41,424 bases of DNA from Brevundimonas bullata. Its GTDB lineage: Bacteria; Pseudomonadota; Alphaproteobacteria; Caulobacterales; Caulobacteraceae. Both the position numbers and the translations under genes were made by a program. The notes under the pieces are model-generated. The model ran no database searches. It was not told where the DNA came from and was given only the letters and a program-made list of their open reading frames with translations. Positions 11,975 to 22,516 of the stretch are shown piece by piece. The number at the start of each line of letters is the position of its first letter. Positions within the stretch are counted from its first letter, which is position 1. The stretch is from NCBI RefSeq assembly GCF_003350205.1, contig NZ_QLLC01000027.1, positions 1 to 41,424 on the forward strand. Direction: 5' to 3'.

Positions 11975-12679
11975 TCAGGATTGCGGCGTCAGCCCCATAA
12001 CGACCGTGCGCGCCAGGCGGCAGGCCTCGTCGCCGACCTTGACGCCTTCACGCTGGGCCACGCGCACGTCGGTGCGGCCTGGGCGAATGCGGATGGCGGC
12101 GTCATAGGTGAGGCCGAACCAAAAGCCTTCCTGGGCCCCGTCTGCACGGAAGGGCGCCGCGCCGCGTACGGTGAAGCCCGCTGCGGACAGCGCCGCCGCC
12201 GCCGTTTCCGGCGCAACCTGACGGGGAACTGAAACCAGACCGGGACAGGCGACGGATGCGCCGCCGCTCCCTGCGACGCCCTGGCCGCCACGCATCGCCA
12301 GAACAGCCCGCGAGAAGGCCGGCGCCTCGGCGACGTCGCTGGTCACGTCGTTGTCGGCCGGAACCGCAAAGCGTCGCTCCTGAACCAGAAACAAAGCCAC
12401 GGTCGCCCCCGCCACGACCAGCGACACCGCCGCATAAAGCCCCCCCCGCCGCATGTCCTTCAGCGCGATGATGACCGCGACCAGCGCCGCCGCCAGGCCT
12501 GCGAAGGCCAGGATGCGGCCGATCTTCAGCGTAAGAACGCCCAGGCCGAACTCGGCGCCCCACAGACCAAACCGGGTGCCGAAGACGGCGATCAGCACCA
12601 GAATCGGCGCCGCAAACGCCGCCAGCGTCAGCCAGCGCAAACGGATTTCGACCGTTCGCGCCTGGGATGGTTCAGCCAT
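11975..12679 (-). CDS. DUF1499-like membrane protein
   Basis: A 234-residue protein with three N-terminal transmembrane segments (about residues 15-35, 45-70 and 78-98) and a soluble C-terminal domain. That domain ends in AIRIRPGRTDVRVAQREG, which resembles the end of the DUF1499 family. The family function is unknown. It lies just upstream (in its own direction) of the DUF898-M48 pair, 52 bases apart, and may be in the same operon. The acyl-CoA synthetase gene ends beside its start in the same orientation. The family assignment is by eye and moderate. Confidence 0.7.
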   Translation of the reverse strand: MAEPSQARTVEIRLRWLTLAAFAAPILVLIAVFGTRFGLWGAEFGLGVLTLKIGRILAFAGLAAALVAVIIALKDMRRGGLYAAVSLVVAGATVALFLVQERRFAVPADNDVTSDVAEAPAFSRAVLAMRGGQGVAGSGGASVACPGLVSVPRQVAPETAAAALSAAGFTVRGAAPFRADGAQEGFWFGLTYDAAIRIRPGRTDVRVAQREGVKVGDEACRLARTVVMGLTPQS

Positions 12680-12696
12680 GCGGCCCTCCTGAAAGA

Positions 12697-14328
<1,632 letters not shown>

Positions 14329-14580
14329 CGCATTCCCTCGTCTTGCGCCCTCTGTGCGTGGCGCTTTCAAGGGACGCTATCTATGTGATCGACGATAAGC
14401 AACGGCGCCGTTAGGGAAACAAAGCCGCATACTAAGAGGCCATATTTCGCGTAGGCCATCGCTAAACTCTCACTTCACGGCGGGTTGCCGCCGCCCATGC
14501 TGTTGGCCCGATGCTCCTCACCCTTGACGCAATGAGCATGAACAACCAATGCTATTTGAGGTCATGTGGGAGGAACTTTG

Positions 14581-15522
14581 GTGATCACATCGCGTCTTGT
14601 CGCTATTTGCGGCGCCCTATTGGTCTCATTAACGAGCGGCTCCTTATTGGTTCCCACCGCTCCAACGCACGCTCAGTCCAGAGAGGATCAGATCCGTGGT
14701 GACGCAGCGCGCAGACAACAAGTCGACAACTTGCTATGGGCAAACCGGCGTGAACGCGCCCAGCACGGCCTCAGCCCCGAGGATGTGGTGACGGCTGCAC
14801 GAACTCAAATCGCGCTGACCGATACAGCCTGCGAAGTCACCGATGCAAAGTTCCTGGGCGAAACCCCAGACAAGACATCGTTATATGAAGTCGCCTGCGC
14901 CGATGGACCGGGCTATATAATTCAGTCCAAAACACCACCGTCAGTTACCGACTGCATCATTTTGGCTGCCTCTGCTCAGGCACTACGCGCACAAGATCCA
15001 ACTGCAGAGGTAGGGTCGCAATGCGAGCTGCCTGGAAACACTGATATTCTAGGTGCAATTAAGAGCTATGCTCAACACGCTGACGTCGACTGCATCGTAG
15101 ACCAAGGCAAAGTGCTGGGTGCGGACGGCGATACCGTAATCTACGAAGTCGGCTGTCAGGGGACCCAAGGCTTCTGGATACGCAAGACGGGCCCAGACTG
15201 GAGCAAGACAGCCTGCATTCAGGTCGTGGCCGAAAACGCTGCCTGCGAGTTTACAACGCCAGCGGAGATCGCGACCTCGGCGAAGGCCTTGCTCGCGGGA
15301 ACGGATGCCGCAGCCTGTGATGTCACCCAGGCTCGCCTGATGGGCCAAAATCCGACCGGCATGTATTATGAGGTTAAATGCGCAACTGAAGGTGAAGGCT
15401 TCATCGCTCGGGTTCAAAATAGCGTCACGAACCGCGTCTATCCTTGCGCCACCGCCCAGCAAATCGGAGGGGGGTGCATCTTGACTCAGGCCCCAGCAAC
15501 TCCTGCGCCTGAATCGGAATAG
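14581..15522 (+). CDS. Secreted protein with three four-cysteine repeats
   Basis: A 313-residue exported protein of no family I know. A signal peptide (hydrophobic residues 7-24) ends near THAQS. The mature part contains three related units. Each has a Cys, then a YEV-x-C or similar strand 21-22 residues later, a glycine-aromatic turn and two more Cys. Cysteines are at 84, 106, 125, 148; 171, 192, 212, 222; and 246, 267, 289, 299. Twelve cysteines in an exported protein suggest six disulfides. The GTG start at 14581 has GGGAGGA 6 nt upstream; a GTG at 14566 overlaps that site and is less likely. The gene is less GC-rich than its neighbours and has its own terminator. A periplasmic or surface binding role is only a guess. 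Confidence 0.8.
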   Translation: MITSRLVAICGALLVSLTSGSLLVPTAPTHAQSREDQIRGDAARRQQVDNLLWANRRERAQHGLSPEDVVTAARTQIALTDTACEVTDAKFLGETPDKTSLYEVACADGPGYIIQSKTPPSVTDCIILAASAQALRAQDPTAEVGSQCELPGNTDILGAIKSYAQHADVDCIVDQGKVLGADGDTVIYEVGCQGTQGFWIRKTGPDWSKTACIQVVAENAACEFTTPAEIATSAKALLAGTDAAACDVTQARLMGQNPTGMYYEVKCATEGEGFIARVQNSVTNRVYPCATAQQIGGGCILTQAPATPAPESE

Positions 15523-15543
15523 CAGGACCTCGCTTCGAACTCA

Positions 15544-15580
15544 GGGCCGCTGGAGCAATTCTGCGGCCCGTTAGTTTTAG
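15544..15580 (+). terminator. Probable intrinsic terminator of the cysteine-repeat gene
   Basis: A 7-bp GC stem (GGGCCGC with GCGGCCC, 15544-15550 and 15563-15569) with a 12-base loop is followed by GTTAGTTTTAG. It lies 22 bases after the stop codon on the same strand. Confidence 0.65.
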
Positions 15581-15676
15581 GTCATCTCTTTTCCGAAATC
15601 GTGACGCAGGCTACATCTCCGGCGCAAACGCGAGGACACCTGATCAAGGGGGCCGGCGACGCACGGAGCCCCCCTC

Positions 15677-16321
15677 ATGACCATCCTCATCGCCATCACC
15701 GGAGGTTCCGGCTCCGGCAAGAGCACCCTGGCCGAGGCCTTGGTCTCCTCCCTGCCCGCCGGGGTCGCGGTGCTGATGCGCGAGGACTCCTATTATCTGG
15801 ACGCGGCCAGCGTGCCGGGCTTTGACGCCGAAACCCACGATTTCGACGACGTCGCCGCGCGCGACCATGATCTGCTGGTCGAGCACCTGTCAGAGTTGAA
15901 GGCCGGACGCCCCGTCGTCGCCCCTCTCTATTCCTTCCTTCACCACGGACGCGATCCGGGCGGCGAGCCGATCCCCGCCGCCGAGGTGGTGATCCTGGAA
16001 GGCACCCACGTCCTGTGCACCCCGGCGCTGACGGCCCTGTTCGACATCAAGGTCTTCGTCGACACTCCGGCCGACATCCGCTTCATCCGCCGCCTGCTGC
16101 GCGACCAGACCGAGCGCGGCCGCACCGCCGAATCCGTCATTCACCAGTATCTGCTGACGGTCCGCCCTGGCCACGAGCGGCTGACGGAACCCTCGCGCAC
16201 CCATGCCGACTTCATCGTCGCCGACGCCACAGCGGCGGTGCGGCTGGAAGATCCGCAGGCGGTCATTCGGCTGGCCGCGCCGGTTCTGGCTCACCCCCTG
16301 CTAGAATCTTGGCATCGTTGA
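15677..16321 (+). CDS. udk: Uridine kinase
   Basis: A 214-residue P-loop kinase that would phosphorylate uridine (and cytidine) in pyrimidine salvage. The Walker A motif is GGSGSGKST near residue 9. The REDSYYLD segment matches the uridine-binding region of Udk, and the LYSFLHHGR and VVILEGTHVL motifs follow in the usual order and spacing. The C-terminal half contains FIRRLLRDQTERGRT, the lid region. Sequence similarity to canonical Udk is moderate, so a related nucleoside-kinase role is possible. No nucleotide-salvage genes adjoin it. Confidence 0.82.
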   Translation: MTILIAITGGSGSGKSTLAEALVSSLPAGVAVLMREDSYYLDAASVPGFDAETHDFDDVAARDHDLLVEHLSELKAGRPVVAPLYSFLHHGRDPGGEPIPAAEVVILEGTHVLCTPALTALFDIKVFVDTPADIRFIRRLLRDQTERGRTAESVIHQYLLTVRPGHERLTEPSRTHADFIVADATAAVRLEDPQAVIRLAAPVLAHPLLESWHR

Positions 16322-16407
16322 TGATTTGCATTTGCAGACCGTCGTTACTTGTTGCAATCAAGGCAATATAAAGGCACGTTAGCCATACTCTTTCCGGGTA
16401 TGCACCG

Positions 16408-17022
16408 ATGACCACGCCGGTCCACGACTTCGACGACCCTCGACGCGCCGCCATCGTGCGACAAGCGAGACTGCATTTCATCTCAGAGGGCTACGCTGGC
16501 ACCCGTATGGAGCCGATAGCCCGAGAGTCAGGGGTATCGACGGCCACCCTCTACGCCTTCTTCGACAGCAAGGCGGTCCTGTTCGAAGCGGTCATCGACA
16601 ACGCCTCGGAAGACTTCGCCCGTCACATGGCGGCGGTGCATACGACCTCAGGCTCGCCGCGAGAGCGCCTGACAGAGTTCATCGGCGGCTATGCCGAGTT
16701 CATGAGCAACAGCTTCGTCCGCTCGGTGTTCCGGCTGGTTCTGGCTGAACGCCCGCGCTTCGAGGCCATCGCCATGCGCTTCTTCGAGCGTGGACGTAAC
16801 GACTTCGGCGCCATCCTGATGGGCATGCTGACCGAAATGACCGAGGCAGGGCAGTTGAAGGTCGAAAAGCCGTCCTGGGCGGCTGGCCAACTGATGGGCA
16901 TGATTGAGCACCCGGTCTTCTTCGTGCCCCTGGTGACGGGCGACGACGTCCTGGCCGAACGGACGCCGCGCGCCATCGCCGAGGACGCGGTCGAGACCTT
17001 CCTGGCCCGCTACGCCGTCTAG
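16408..17022 (+). CDS. TetR/AcrR-family transcriptional regulator
   Basis: A 204-residue repressor-type protein. The N-terminal helix-turn-helix is clear: ARLHFISEGYAGTRMEPIA, then SGVSTATLYAFFDSKAVLFE at residues 20-56. The C-terminal ligand domain resembles the AefR-like TetR_C group. The 86 bases upstream are unusually AT-rich, with TTGCA elements and a TATAAA-like stretch, and may hold its promoter and operator. The gene ends 6 bases before the convergent pdxH gene. No efflux or metabolic target gene sits next to it, so its regulon is unknown. Confidence 0.9.
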   Translation: MTTPVHDFDDPRRAAIVRQARLHFISEGYAGTRMEPIARESGVSTATLYAFFDSKAVLFEAVIDNASEDFARHMAAVHTTSGSPRERLTEFIGGYAEFMSNSFVRSVFRLVLAERPRFEAIAMRFFERGRNDFGAILMGMLTEMTEAGQLKVEKPSWAAGQLMGMIEHPVFFVPLVTGDDVLAERTPRAIAEDAVETFLARYAV

Positions 17023-17028
17023 CGCCGA

Positions 17029-17691
17029 CTACGGCCAGAGACGGGTGCGCTTCCAGGCGTCGCCGTCGCGCTCGAACCGAAGCCGGTCGTGCAGACGGAA
17101 GGCCCGGTCGCGCCAGAACTCGATCTGCTGCGGCACGACCCGCCAGCCCGTCCAGCGGTCGGGACGCGGCACGTCCTGCCCTTCAAAGCTCGCCGTCTTC
17201 TCGGCCACGCGCGTTTCCAGCATGGCCCGGCTGTCCAGCGGTCGCGACTGGTCCGACGCCCAGGCGCCGATGCGGCTCTCGCGCGCCCGGCTGGCGAAAT
17301 AGGCGTCGGCCTCGGCCGCGCTGACCTGCTCCACGACGCCGCGCACCCGCACCTGACGGCGCAGGCTCTTCCAATGGAAGACCAGGGCCGCCGACGGCTG
17401 GGCCCACAACTGCTCGCCCTTGGCGCTCTCCTGATTGGAGAAGAAGGTGAAGCCGCGCGCATCCACATCCTTCAGCAGAACGATCCGCGCATCCGGCATC
17501 CCCTCGGCGTCGATGGTCGCCAAGGTCATGGCGTTGGCGTCGTTCGGCTCGGACGCCTTGGCCGCTTCCAGCCACTCGACAAACAGGCCAAAGGGCTCGG
17601 CGCGCTCGAACATGGTCTCGTCTGCATTGGCCGCCAGTTGCGCGGCATAGTCTTGAGCAGACGGGCTGGGCGGGATCACGGACTGGGTCAT
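17029..17691 (-). CDS. pdxH: Pyridoxamine 5'-phosphate oxidase
   Basis: A 220-residue FMN enzyme that oxidises pyridoxamine or pyridoxine 5'-phosphate to pyridoxal 5'-phosphate, the last step of vitamin B6 synthesis and salvage. The family core is visible: [22 protein letters not shown], split here as the FMN-binding strand, then [16 protein letters not shown]. The C-terminal substrate-binding part reads [20 protein letters not shown]. Length is typical. It is convergent with the TetR gene and divergent from the J-domain-like gene. Confidence 0.95.
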   Translation of the reverse strand: MTQSVIPPSPSAQDYAAQLAANADETMFERAEPFGLFVEWLEAAKASEPNDANAMTLATIDAEGMPDARIVLLKDVDARGFTFFSNQESAKGEQLWAQPSAALVFHWKSLRRQVRVRGVVEQVSAAEADAYFASRARESRIGAWASDQSRPLDSRAMLETRVAEKTASFEGQDVPRPDRWTGWRVVPQQIEFWRDRAFRLHDRLRFERDGDAWKRTRLWP

Positions 17692-17801
17692 GGACGATTC
17701 TCTACACCCGCATTTCCCCTACGTCATCAGCCGTGGACTAGGGTGCGACACCAAGCTTCACCATAAACTGAATTTGCCGCTTCAATCGACAGGGTTAACC
17801 C

Positions 17802-17822
17802 CGTCTTGACCATATTGGTCCG
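17802..17822. promoter_or_regulatory. Small palindrome in the pdxH / J-domain-like intergenic region
   Basis: GACCA-TAT-TGGTC is a perfect 5-bp inverted repeat just before the J-domain-like gene, with a GGGTTAACCC palindrome about 15 bases upstream of it. Either could be a regulator site in this divergent promoter region. Nothing in the window identifies the regulator. Confidence 0.25.
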
Positions 17823-17834
17823 AGGCTGGCGACC

Positions 17835-18572
17835 ATGTACGCGGACGCTCTCACCCTCGAAAACGCCAAGTCGCTCTTGGGCCTGACCGGCCCGGTGGGC
17901 GCCGAGGGCCTGACGGCGGCGTTTCGCGCGGCGGTCAAGGCCGCCCGCCCCGATGCGCCCGGCGGCGACGCCGAGACCTTCCGCCGCGTCATCGCCGCCT
18001 ACCGCCTGTTGCAGGCCCAGACCCTGGCCCTGCCCGCACCCGCCGGTCACGCGCGACCGAAGCCTTTCACGCCGCCGCCCCCGCCCGCGCCCCTGCTGGT
18101 CCTGACGCCGATGCAGGCGATCAGCGGCGGCTGCGTCCGCATGGTCGTCGGCGCCCGCACCCTGCTGGTTCACGCCCCGCCGGGCGTGCGGACCGGCGAC
18201 AAGATCCGTCTGAAGGGCGGCGGCCCGAACGGCGCCGACGCCCTGCTGCCCGTGCTGATCCGCCCCGCCGACGGCCTATCGGTGCTCGGCGGCGACCTGT
18301 TCATGACTTGGGCCGTGCCGCAGCGGATGATGGACGACGGCGGCCGCATCGAGATCATGACCCACGCCGGGCTGCGTTCGTCCTGGCTGGTCCCCGACAT
18401 GGTCGAGCCGGTGCGTCTGCGGCTGAAGGGCCTGGGCCTGCCCGCACGCGGAAACCGCCCGGCCGGCGACCTGTTCGTCAAGCTGGAGGCCTCGGCCGAC
18501 CTGCCCTCGGCGGCCGAAGACCTGCTGCTTCGCTTCACGCGGGTCTGGACGCCACAGCGCATCGCGGCCTAA
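17835..18572 (+). CDS. DnaJ-related protein with degenerate J domain and DnaJ C-terminal domain
   Basis: A 245-residue protein. The first 60 residues have J-domain layout (NAKSLLGLTG, then helices ending in FRRVIAAYRLLQ), but the essential His-Pro-Asp motif is absent; the equivalent stretch reads KAARPDAPGG. A proline-rich linker (PPPPPAP) follows, then a DnaJ C-terminal substrate-binding domain with GVRTGDKIRLKGGG and RLKGLGLPARG. There is no zinc-finger region. Without HPD it is unlikely to stimulate DnaK ATPase in the standard way, so it may act as a client-binding or regulatory relative. It lies 10 bases upstream of aroC and is probably co-transcribed with it. Confidence 0.85.
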   Translation: MYADALTLENAKSLLGLTGPVGAEGLTAAFRAAVKAARPDAPGGDAETFRRVIAAYRLLQAQTLALPAPAGHARPKPFTPPPPPAPLLVLTPMQAISGGCVRMVVGARTLLVHAPPGVRTGDKIRLKGGGPNGADALLPVLIRPADGLSVLGGDLFMTWAVPQRMMDDGGRIEIMTHAGLRSSWLVPDMVEPVRLRLKGLGLPARGNRPAGDLFVKLEASADLPSAAEDLLLRFTRVWTPQRIAA

Positions 18573-18582
18573 GCGGTAAGCC

Positions 18583-19680
18583 ATGTCGCACAACACCTTC
18601 GGTCATCTGTTCCGCGTCACCACCTGGGGCGAAAGCCACGGCCCGGCCATCGGCTGCGTCGTCGACGGCTGCCCGCCGCTGATCCCGCTGACCGAGGCCG
18701 ACATTCAGCCCCTGCTGGATCTGCGCAAGCCCGGCGGCAGCCGCTTCGTCACCCAGCGGCAGGAGGCCGATCAGGTCCGCATCCTGTCTGGCGTCTTCGA
18801 CGACGGGAACGGCCCCGTCACCACCGGCACGCCGATCAGTCTGATGATCGAGAACACCGACCAGCGCTCCAAGGACTATGGCGAGATCGCCCGCGCCTTC
18901 CGCCCCGGTCACGCCGACTACGCCTATCAGGCCAAGTACGGCGTGCGCGACCATCGCGGCGGCGGACGCTCCTCAGCCCGCGAGACGGCCAGCCGCGTCG
19001 CGGCGGGCGCCGTGGCGCGTAAGGTGCTTTCCAGTGTTTTGGGCGACGCCATCCGTATCCGCGCCGGCGTGGTCCAGCTGGGCCCGCACCGCATCCCCGA
19101 CGACGCCCTCGACTTCGACGCCGTCTACGACAACGCCCTGTTCGCCGCCTCAGCGGACGTGGTCCCGGCCTGGGAAGCCTATCTGGACGGCGTCCGCAAG
19201 GCGGGCTCGTCCATCGGCGCCGTCGTGGCGCTGGAGGTCACGGGCGTTCCCGCCGGCTGGGGCGCCCCCCTCTACGCCAAGCTGGACGCCGAACTGGCCT
19301 CGGGCCTGATGTCCATCAACGCGGTCAAGGGCGTCGAGATCGGTGCGGGCTTCGGCTCCGCCGAACTGTCGGGCGAGGACAATGCCGACGAAATGCGCAT
19401 CGGCGACGACGGCCAGCCGGTCTTCCTGTCCAACAAGGCGGGCGGGGTTCTGGGCGGCATCTCCACCGGCCAGCCCATCACGGCGCGCGTGGCGTTCAAG
19501 CCCACCTCCTCCATCCTGACCCTGCGCCAGACCATCAACCGCGACGGCGCCGAGGTCGACCTGCGCACCAAGGGCCGCCACGACCCCTGCGTCGCCCTGC
19601 GCGGGGTCCCGGTCGTCGAGGCCATGGCCGCCATCGTCCTCGCCGACGCCATGCTGCGCCACCGGGCGCAGATGGGCTGA
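18583..19680 (+). CDS. aroC: Chorismate synthase
   Basis: A 365-residue flavin-dependent enzyme converting 5-enolpyruvylshikimate 3-phosphate to chorismate, the end of the shikimate pathway. Family motifs are complete: [17 protein letters not shown] at the N terminus, the [21 protein letters not shown] and phosphate region, and the late RGRHDPC-like segment ([11 protein letters not shown]) with VPVVEAMAA. Length is typical. It directly follows the J-domain-like gene in the same direction. A GTCATCCCGG-type repeat follows the stop. Confidence 0.97.
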   Translation: MSHNTFGHLFRVTTWGESHGPAIGCVVDGCPPLIPLTEADIQPLLDLRKPGGSRFVTQRQEADQVRILSGVFDDGNGPVTTGTPISLMIENTDQRSKDYGEIARAFRPGHADYAYQAKYGVRDHRGGGRSSARETASRVAAGAVARKVLSSVLGDAIRIRAGVVQLGPHRIPDDALDFDAVYDNALFAASADVVPAWEAYLDGVRKAGSSIGAVVALEVTGVPAGWGAPLYAKLDAELASGLMSINAVKGVEIGAGFGSAELSGEDNADEMRIGDDGQPVFLSNKAGGVLGGISTGQPITARVAFKPTSSILTLRQTINRDGAEVDLRTKGRHDPCVALRGVPVVEAMAAIVLADAMLRHRAQMG

Positions 19681-19692
19681 AACCCTCTCCTT

Positions 19693-19796
19693 CGTCATCC
19701 CGGCCGAAGCGCAGCGCAGAGCCGGGACCGCCCAAGACGCCGCCTTCAGCTTTTCCGGCGGTCCCGGATAGCGGCTCCGCCGCTTCCGGGATGACG
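19693..19796. repeat. GTCATCCCGG-type extragenic palindromic repeat
   Basis: Begins CGTCATCCCGG and ends with the complementary CCGGGATGACG, with internal complementary GGGACCG and CGGTCCC blocks, so the whole 104 bp could fold into one long hairpin. Related copies lie at 20594-20718 and, as a half, at 29651-29690. It sits after aroC and may also act in transcript end formation. Confidence 0.8.
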
Positions 19797-19889
19797 AACC
19801 CCGCACGACACCCCTTTTCGCAACAGTTATTGTTACCTATATAGCTCCCGAACAGCGCGGCATAGGCTGCGCCACAGGGAGACCGCATC

Positions 19890-20585
19890 ATGATCGACGT
19901 CAGACCTTTCAACACCCTCGGCGGCGCCAACCACGGCTGGCTGAACGCCAGGCACCACTTCTCGTTCGCCAACTACTATGATCCCAAGCGCATGGGCTGG
20001 GGCCGCTTGCGCGTCTGGAACGACGACGAGATCGCCGCCAAGTCGGGCTTTCCGCCCCACCCCCACGCCGACATGGAGATCATCACCTATGTCCGCACCG
20101 GCGCCATCACCCACGAGGACTCGATGGGCAACAAGGGCCGCACAGGCGCGGGCGACGTTCAGGTGATGAGCGCGGGCACGGGCGTCCGTCACTCCGAGTT
20201 CAACCTCGAGAACGAGACGACCACCCTGTTCCAGATCTGGATCGAGACGGACAAGCCGGGCGCCCAGCCGTCCTGGGGCCAACGGGAGTTCCCCAAGAAC
20301 GACCGTTCCGGCCGCTTCACCGTCGTCGCCTCCGGCGATCCGGCGGACGAGGCCCTGTCGATCAACGCCGACGCCAGGATTCTGGCCGCGACGCTGAAGG
20401 CGGGCGAGAGCCTGACCTATGACCTGGCCGCCGGTCGCCGCGCCTATCTGGTCCCCGCCGTGGGCCGGGTGGACGTCAACGGCACGACGCTGAACGCCCG
20501 CGACGGCGCCGGCATCATCGACGAGCCGACGATCACCATCACGGCCAGCGAAGACGCCGAACTGGTCATGGTTGACAGCTTGTAA
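19890..20585 (+). CDS. Pirin family protein (YhhW-like bicupin)
   Basis: A 231-residue bicupin of the pirin family, cytoplasmic. The metal-binding motif PHPHADMEIITYVRTG and the following EFNLENE region match the N-terminal cupin, and the second cupin follows after residue 130. Relatives such as E. coli YhhW have quercetin 2,3-dioxygenase activity in vitro, but the physiological substrate is not known. The ATG has AGGGAGA about 8 nt upstream. It stands alone between two extragenic palindromic repeats. Confidence 0.93.
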   Translation: MIDVRPFNTLGGANHGWLNARHHFSFANYYDPKRMGWGRLRVWNDDEIAAKSGFPPHPHADMEIITYVRTGAITHEDSMGNKGRTGAGDVQVMSAGTGVRHSEFNLENETTTLFQIWIETDKPGAQPSWGQREFPKNDRSGRFTVVASGDPADEALSINADARILAATLKAGESLTYDLAAGRRAYLVPAVGRVDVNGTTLNARDGAGIIDEPTITITASEDAELVMVDSL

Positions 20586-20593
20586 CCACCCCT

Positions 20594-20718
20594 CCGTCAT
20601 CCCGGAAACGGCGCAAGCCGTTATCCGGGACCCAGGCCGCGGCTCCTGTCGCTTTCCCGCCCCTTCAAGCCTCCACCGTCTGGGTCCCGGGTTCCGCTTC
20701 GCGGCCCCGGGATGACGG
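20594..20718. repeat. GTCATCCCGG-type extragenic palindromic repeat
   Basis: Starts CCGTCATCCCGG and closes with CCGGGATGACGG, with GGGACCCAG and CTGGGTCCC blocks nested inside. It is the same family as 19693-19796, so the pirin gene is bracketed by two copies. Confidence 0.8.
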
Positions 20719-20797
20719 CAGGAGGATGCAGGCCATGATCTCGCCGTCAGCCTCTGTTCACTTCCTTCGCGCAGAATGGGCGCCTCGGGAGCTTCAC

Positions 20798-21070
20798 ATG
20801 ACCAAACCCTTCGCGCGGGCGACCGCCCTTCTGGCTGTCGTCGGCGGTTCGCTGCTGCTGCAAGCCTGCGTCGTCGGCGCCGTCGCGGGAGCCGGCGCGG
20901 CCGTTGTCGGCGGCACGGTCAAGGCGACCGGGGCTGTGGTGGGCGCTGGCTTTGACGCCGTCACCACCTCGGACGAGGAAACCAAGGCCAAGCGCGAGCG
21001 CGAGCAGCGCGAATACGAACGCGAACAGCGCCGCTGCGAACAACGCCAGCGCCAAGGCAAGGACTGCTAA
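20798..21070 (+). CDS. Small glycine-rich lipoprotein
   Basis: A 90-residue predicted lipoprotein. The N terminus has a positively charged start, a hydrophobic run and the lipobox LQAC, giving a lipidated Cys near residue 24. A glycine/alanine/valine-rich membrane-like segment follows, then a highly charged Arg/Glu tail (REREQREYEREQRR-like) ending in Cys. It is probably envelope-located; function is unknown. The frame extends 72 nt upstream to 20726, but the ATG at 20798 gives a proper signal sequence. Confidence 0.7.
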   Translation: MTKPFARATALLAVVGGSLLLQACVVGAVAGAGAAVVGGTVKATGAVVGAGFDAVTTSDEETKAKREREQREYEREQRRCEQRQRQGKDC

Positions 21071-21152
21071 GGCCGCTCACACGCCAACTGGCCCTGTCGC
21101 GCCGCGCCCTTGTCGGCTTAGGGTAGCGCCTCCCTCCCCTGACGAGCCCACC

Positions 21153-21773
21153 ATGCAAATCGCCATCCTGACCCTTGACGGCTTCAATGAGCTGGACAGC
21201 TTCATCGCGGCGGGCATCCTGAACAGGATGAAGCCGCAGGGCTGGGCGGCCCACATCACCTGCCCCACGCCCGAAGTCACCTCGATGGCCGGGGTGACGA
21301 TCCAGCGCCAGAAGCCGCTGGACTTCCTGGCCGAGGCCGACGCCGTCCTGATCGGCAGCGGGATCAAGACCCGCGACTACGCCGCCGACCCCGCCTTCCT
21401 CTCGCGCCTGACGCTGGACCCATCACGCCAGTTGATCGGGGCTCAATGCTCGGGAACCCTGCTGCTGGCCAAGCTGGGGCTGATCGGCGACCTGCCCGCC
21501 TGCACCGACCTGACCACCAAGCCCTGGGTCATCGAGGCCGGCGTCAATGTCGTGGACGCCCCCTTCGTCGCCCACGGCAATGTCGCCACGGCGGGCGGCT
21601 GCTTGGCCTCACAATACCTCGCCGCCTGGATGATCGCCCGCCTGGCCACCCCGCAGGACGCCGAAGACGCCATCCACTACGTCGCCCCCGTCGGCGAAAA
21701 GGCCGAATACGTCGCGCGCGCCATATCGGCGGTGACGCCGTTTCTGACGGATGAAAATACGCTGGCGGCTTAG
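21153..21773 (+). CDS. DJ-1/PfpI family protein
   Basis: A 206-residue class I glutamine-amidotransferase-like protein. It starts with the MQIAILTLDGFNELDSF strand of the family. The nucleophile elbow is AQCSGTLLLAK, with Cys in the DJ-1 position, and the GGCLASQYLAAW segment follows as in PfpI/ThiJ proteins. Roles in this superfamily vary (glyoxalase-like, isocyanide hydratase-like, chaperone), and the sequence does not choose between them. A longer frame runs back to 20904 but overlaps the lipoprotein gene; the ATG at 21153 starts the fold. Confidence 0.88.
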   Translation: MQIAILTLDGFNELDSFIAAGILNRMKPQGWAAHITCPTPEVTSMAGVTIQRQKPLDFLAEADAVLIGSGIKTRDYAADPAFLSRLTLDPSRQLIGAQCSGTLLLAKLGLIGDLPACTDLTTKPWVIEAGVNVVDAPFVAHGNVATAGGCLASQYLAAWMIARLATPQDAEDAIHYVAPVGEKAEYVARAISAVTPFLTDENTLAA

Positions 21774-21868
21774 GGCTGTTCTCGCCCCATAGGCGTCAAA
21801 AGGAACGTCCACTATGACTGGTTAGGGGGCCTGAGCGACCGCCCTTCAGAGCGGGTGGAGCAACAGGG

Positions 21869-22516
21869 GTGGCGGCAGTGGAAGGCGTTCTCGATCTTTG
21901 GGAACACTATCAGGTTTCGGCCTGTAGGGTGGACATACCCCCGGACGGTTGCCGCGACATCATCGTAAGTCTGCCATCGAGCGGCCCCCACTCCTGGACC
22001 CTGTTTGCTCTGGCCGACACCACCGAGCGCAAGGTTGTCGCGTCAAATACGACCCTGTTGGGAGCCAGGCTCAGGCCTGGCGCGATCCTGGACGCCAAGA
22101 ATTTCCTTGGTCTTGCGCGGCAGAGCACATCTCCTCCCGACGACGTGCTCAAGCGTCTGGCGGAGTTCGTCCGGGTCGATAGCCATGTCGAGGAAGCTCT
22201 GACCCTGCTCGCCCAGTCAGAGATACGCATGGGACATTGCGCGCGGCAGGCGGGCGTGTCGGAGCGTTCTTTCCAGCGGCTTGTGATGGGGAGCACCGGC
22301 AGAAGCCCGGTCTTCTGGCGGCAATTGGCGCGCGCGCGACGTGCCGCAAAATCTCTTTTCAGTACGCACGACATGGCGACGGTCGCCTACGAGAACGGCT
22401 TCTCGGATCAGGCGCACTTAAGCCGTGAGATGCGTCGATGGTTTGGATGTGCGCCATCGAGCATCAGGCAGGATGCACAATTGAATGCGGCCCTGTCGCA
22501 GAGCGGCTACGCCTAG
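21869..22516 (+). CDS. AraC-family transcriptional regulator
   Basis: A 215-residue regulator. The C-terminal AraC DNA-binding domain is visible at about residues 112-205, with two helix-turn-helix parts (GHCARQAGVSERSFQRLV and MATVAYENGFSDQAHLSREM). The N-terminal half, with PPDGCRDIIV, resembles the DUF6597-type sensor region often fused to such domains. The start is GTG at 21869. Its stop overlaps the stop of the convergent VOC gene by 4 nt. The pairing with the VOC gene suggests, but does not prove, a regulatory link. Confidence 0.88.
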   Translation: MAAVEGVLDLWEHYQVSACRVDIPPDGCRDIIVSLPSSGPHSWTLFALADTTERKVVASNTTLLGARLRPGAILDAKNFLGLARQSTSPPDDVLKRLAEFVRVDSHVEEALTLLAQSEIRMGHCARQAGVSERSFQRLVMGSTGRSPVFWRQLARARRAAKSLFSTHDMATVAYENGFSDQAHLSREMRRWFGCAPSSIRQDAQLNAALSQSGYA

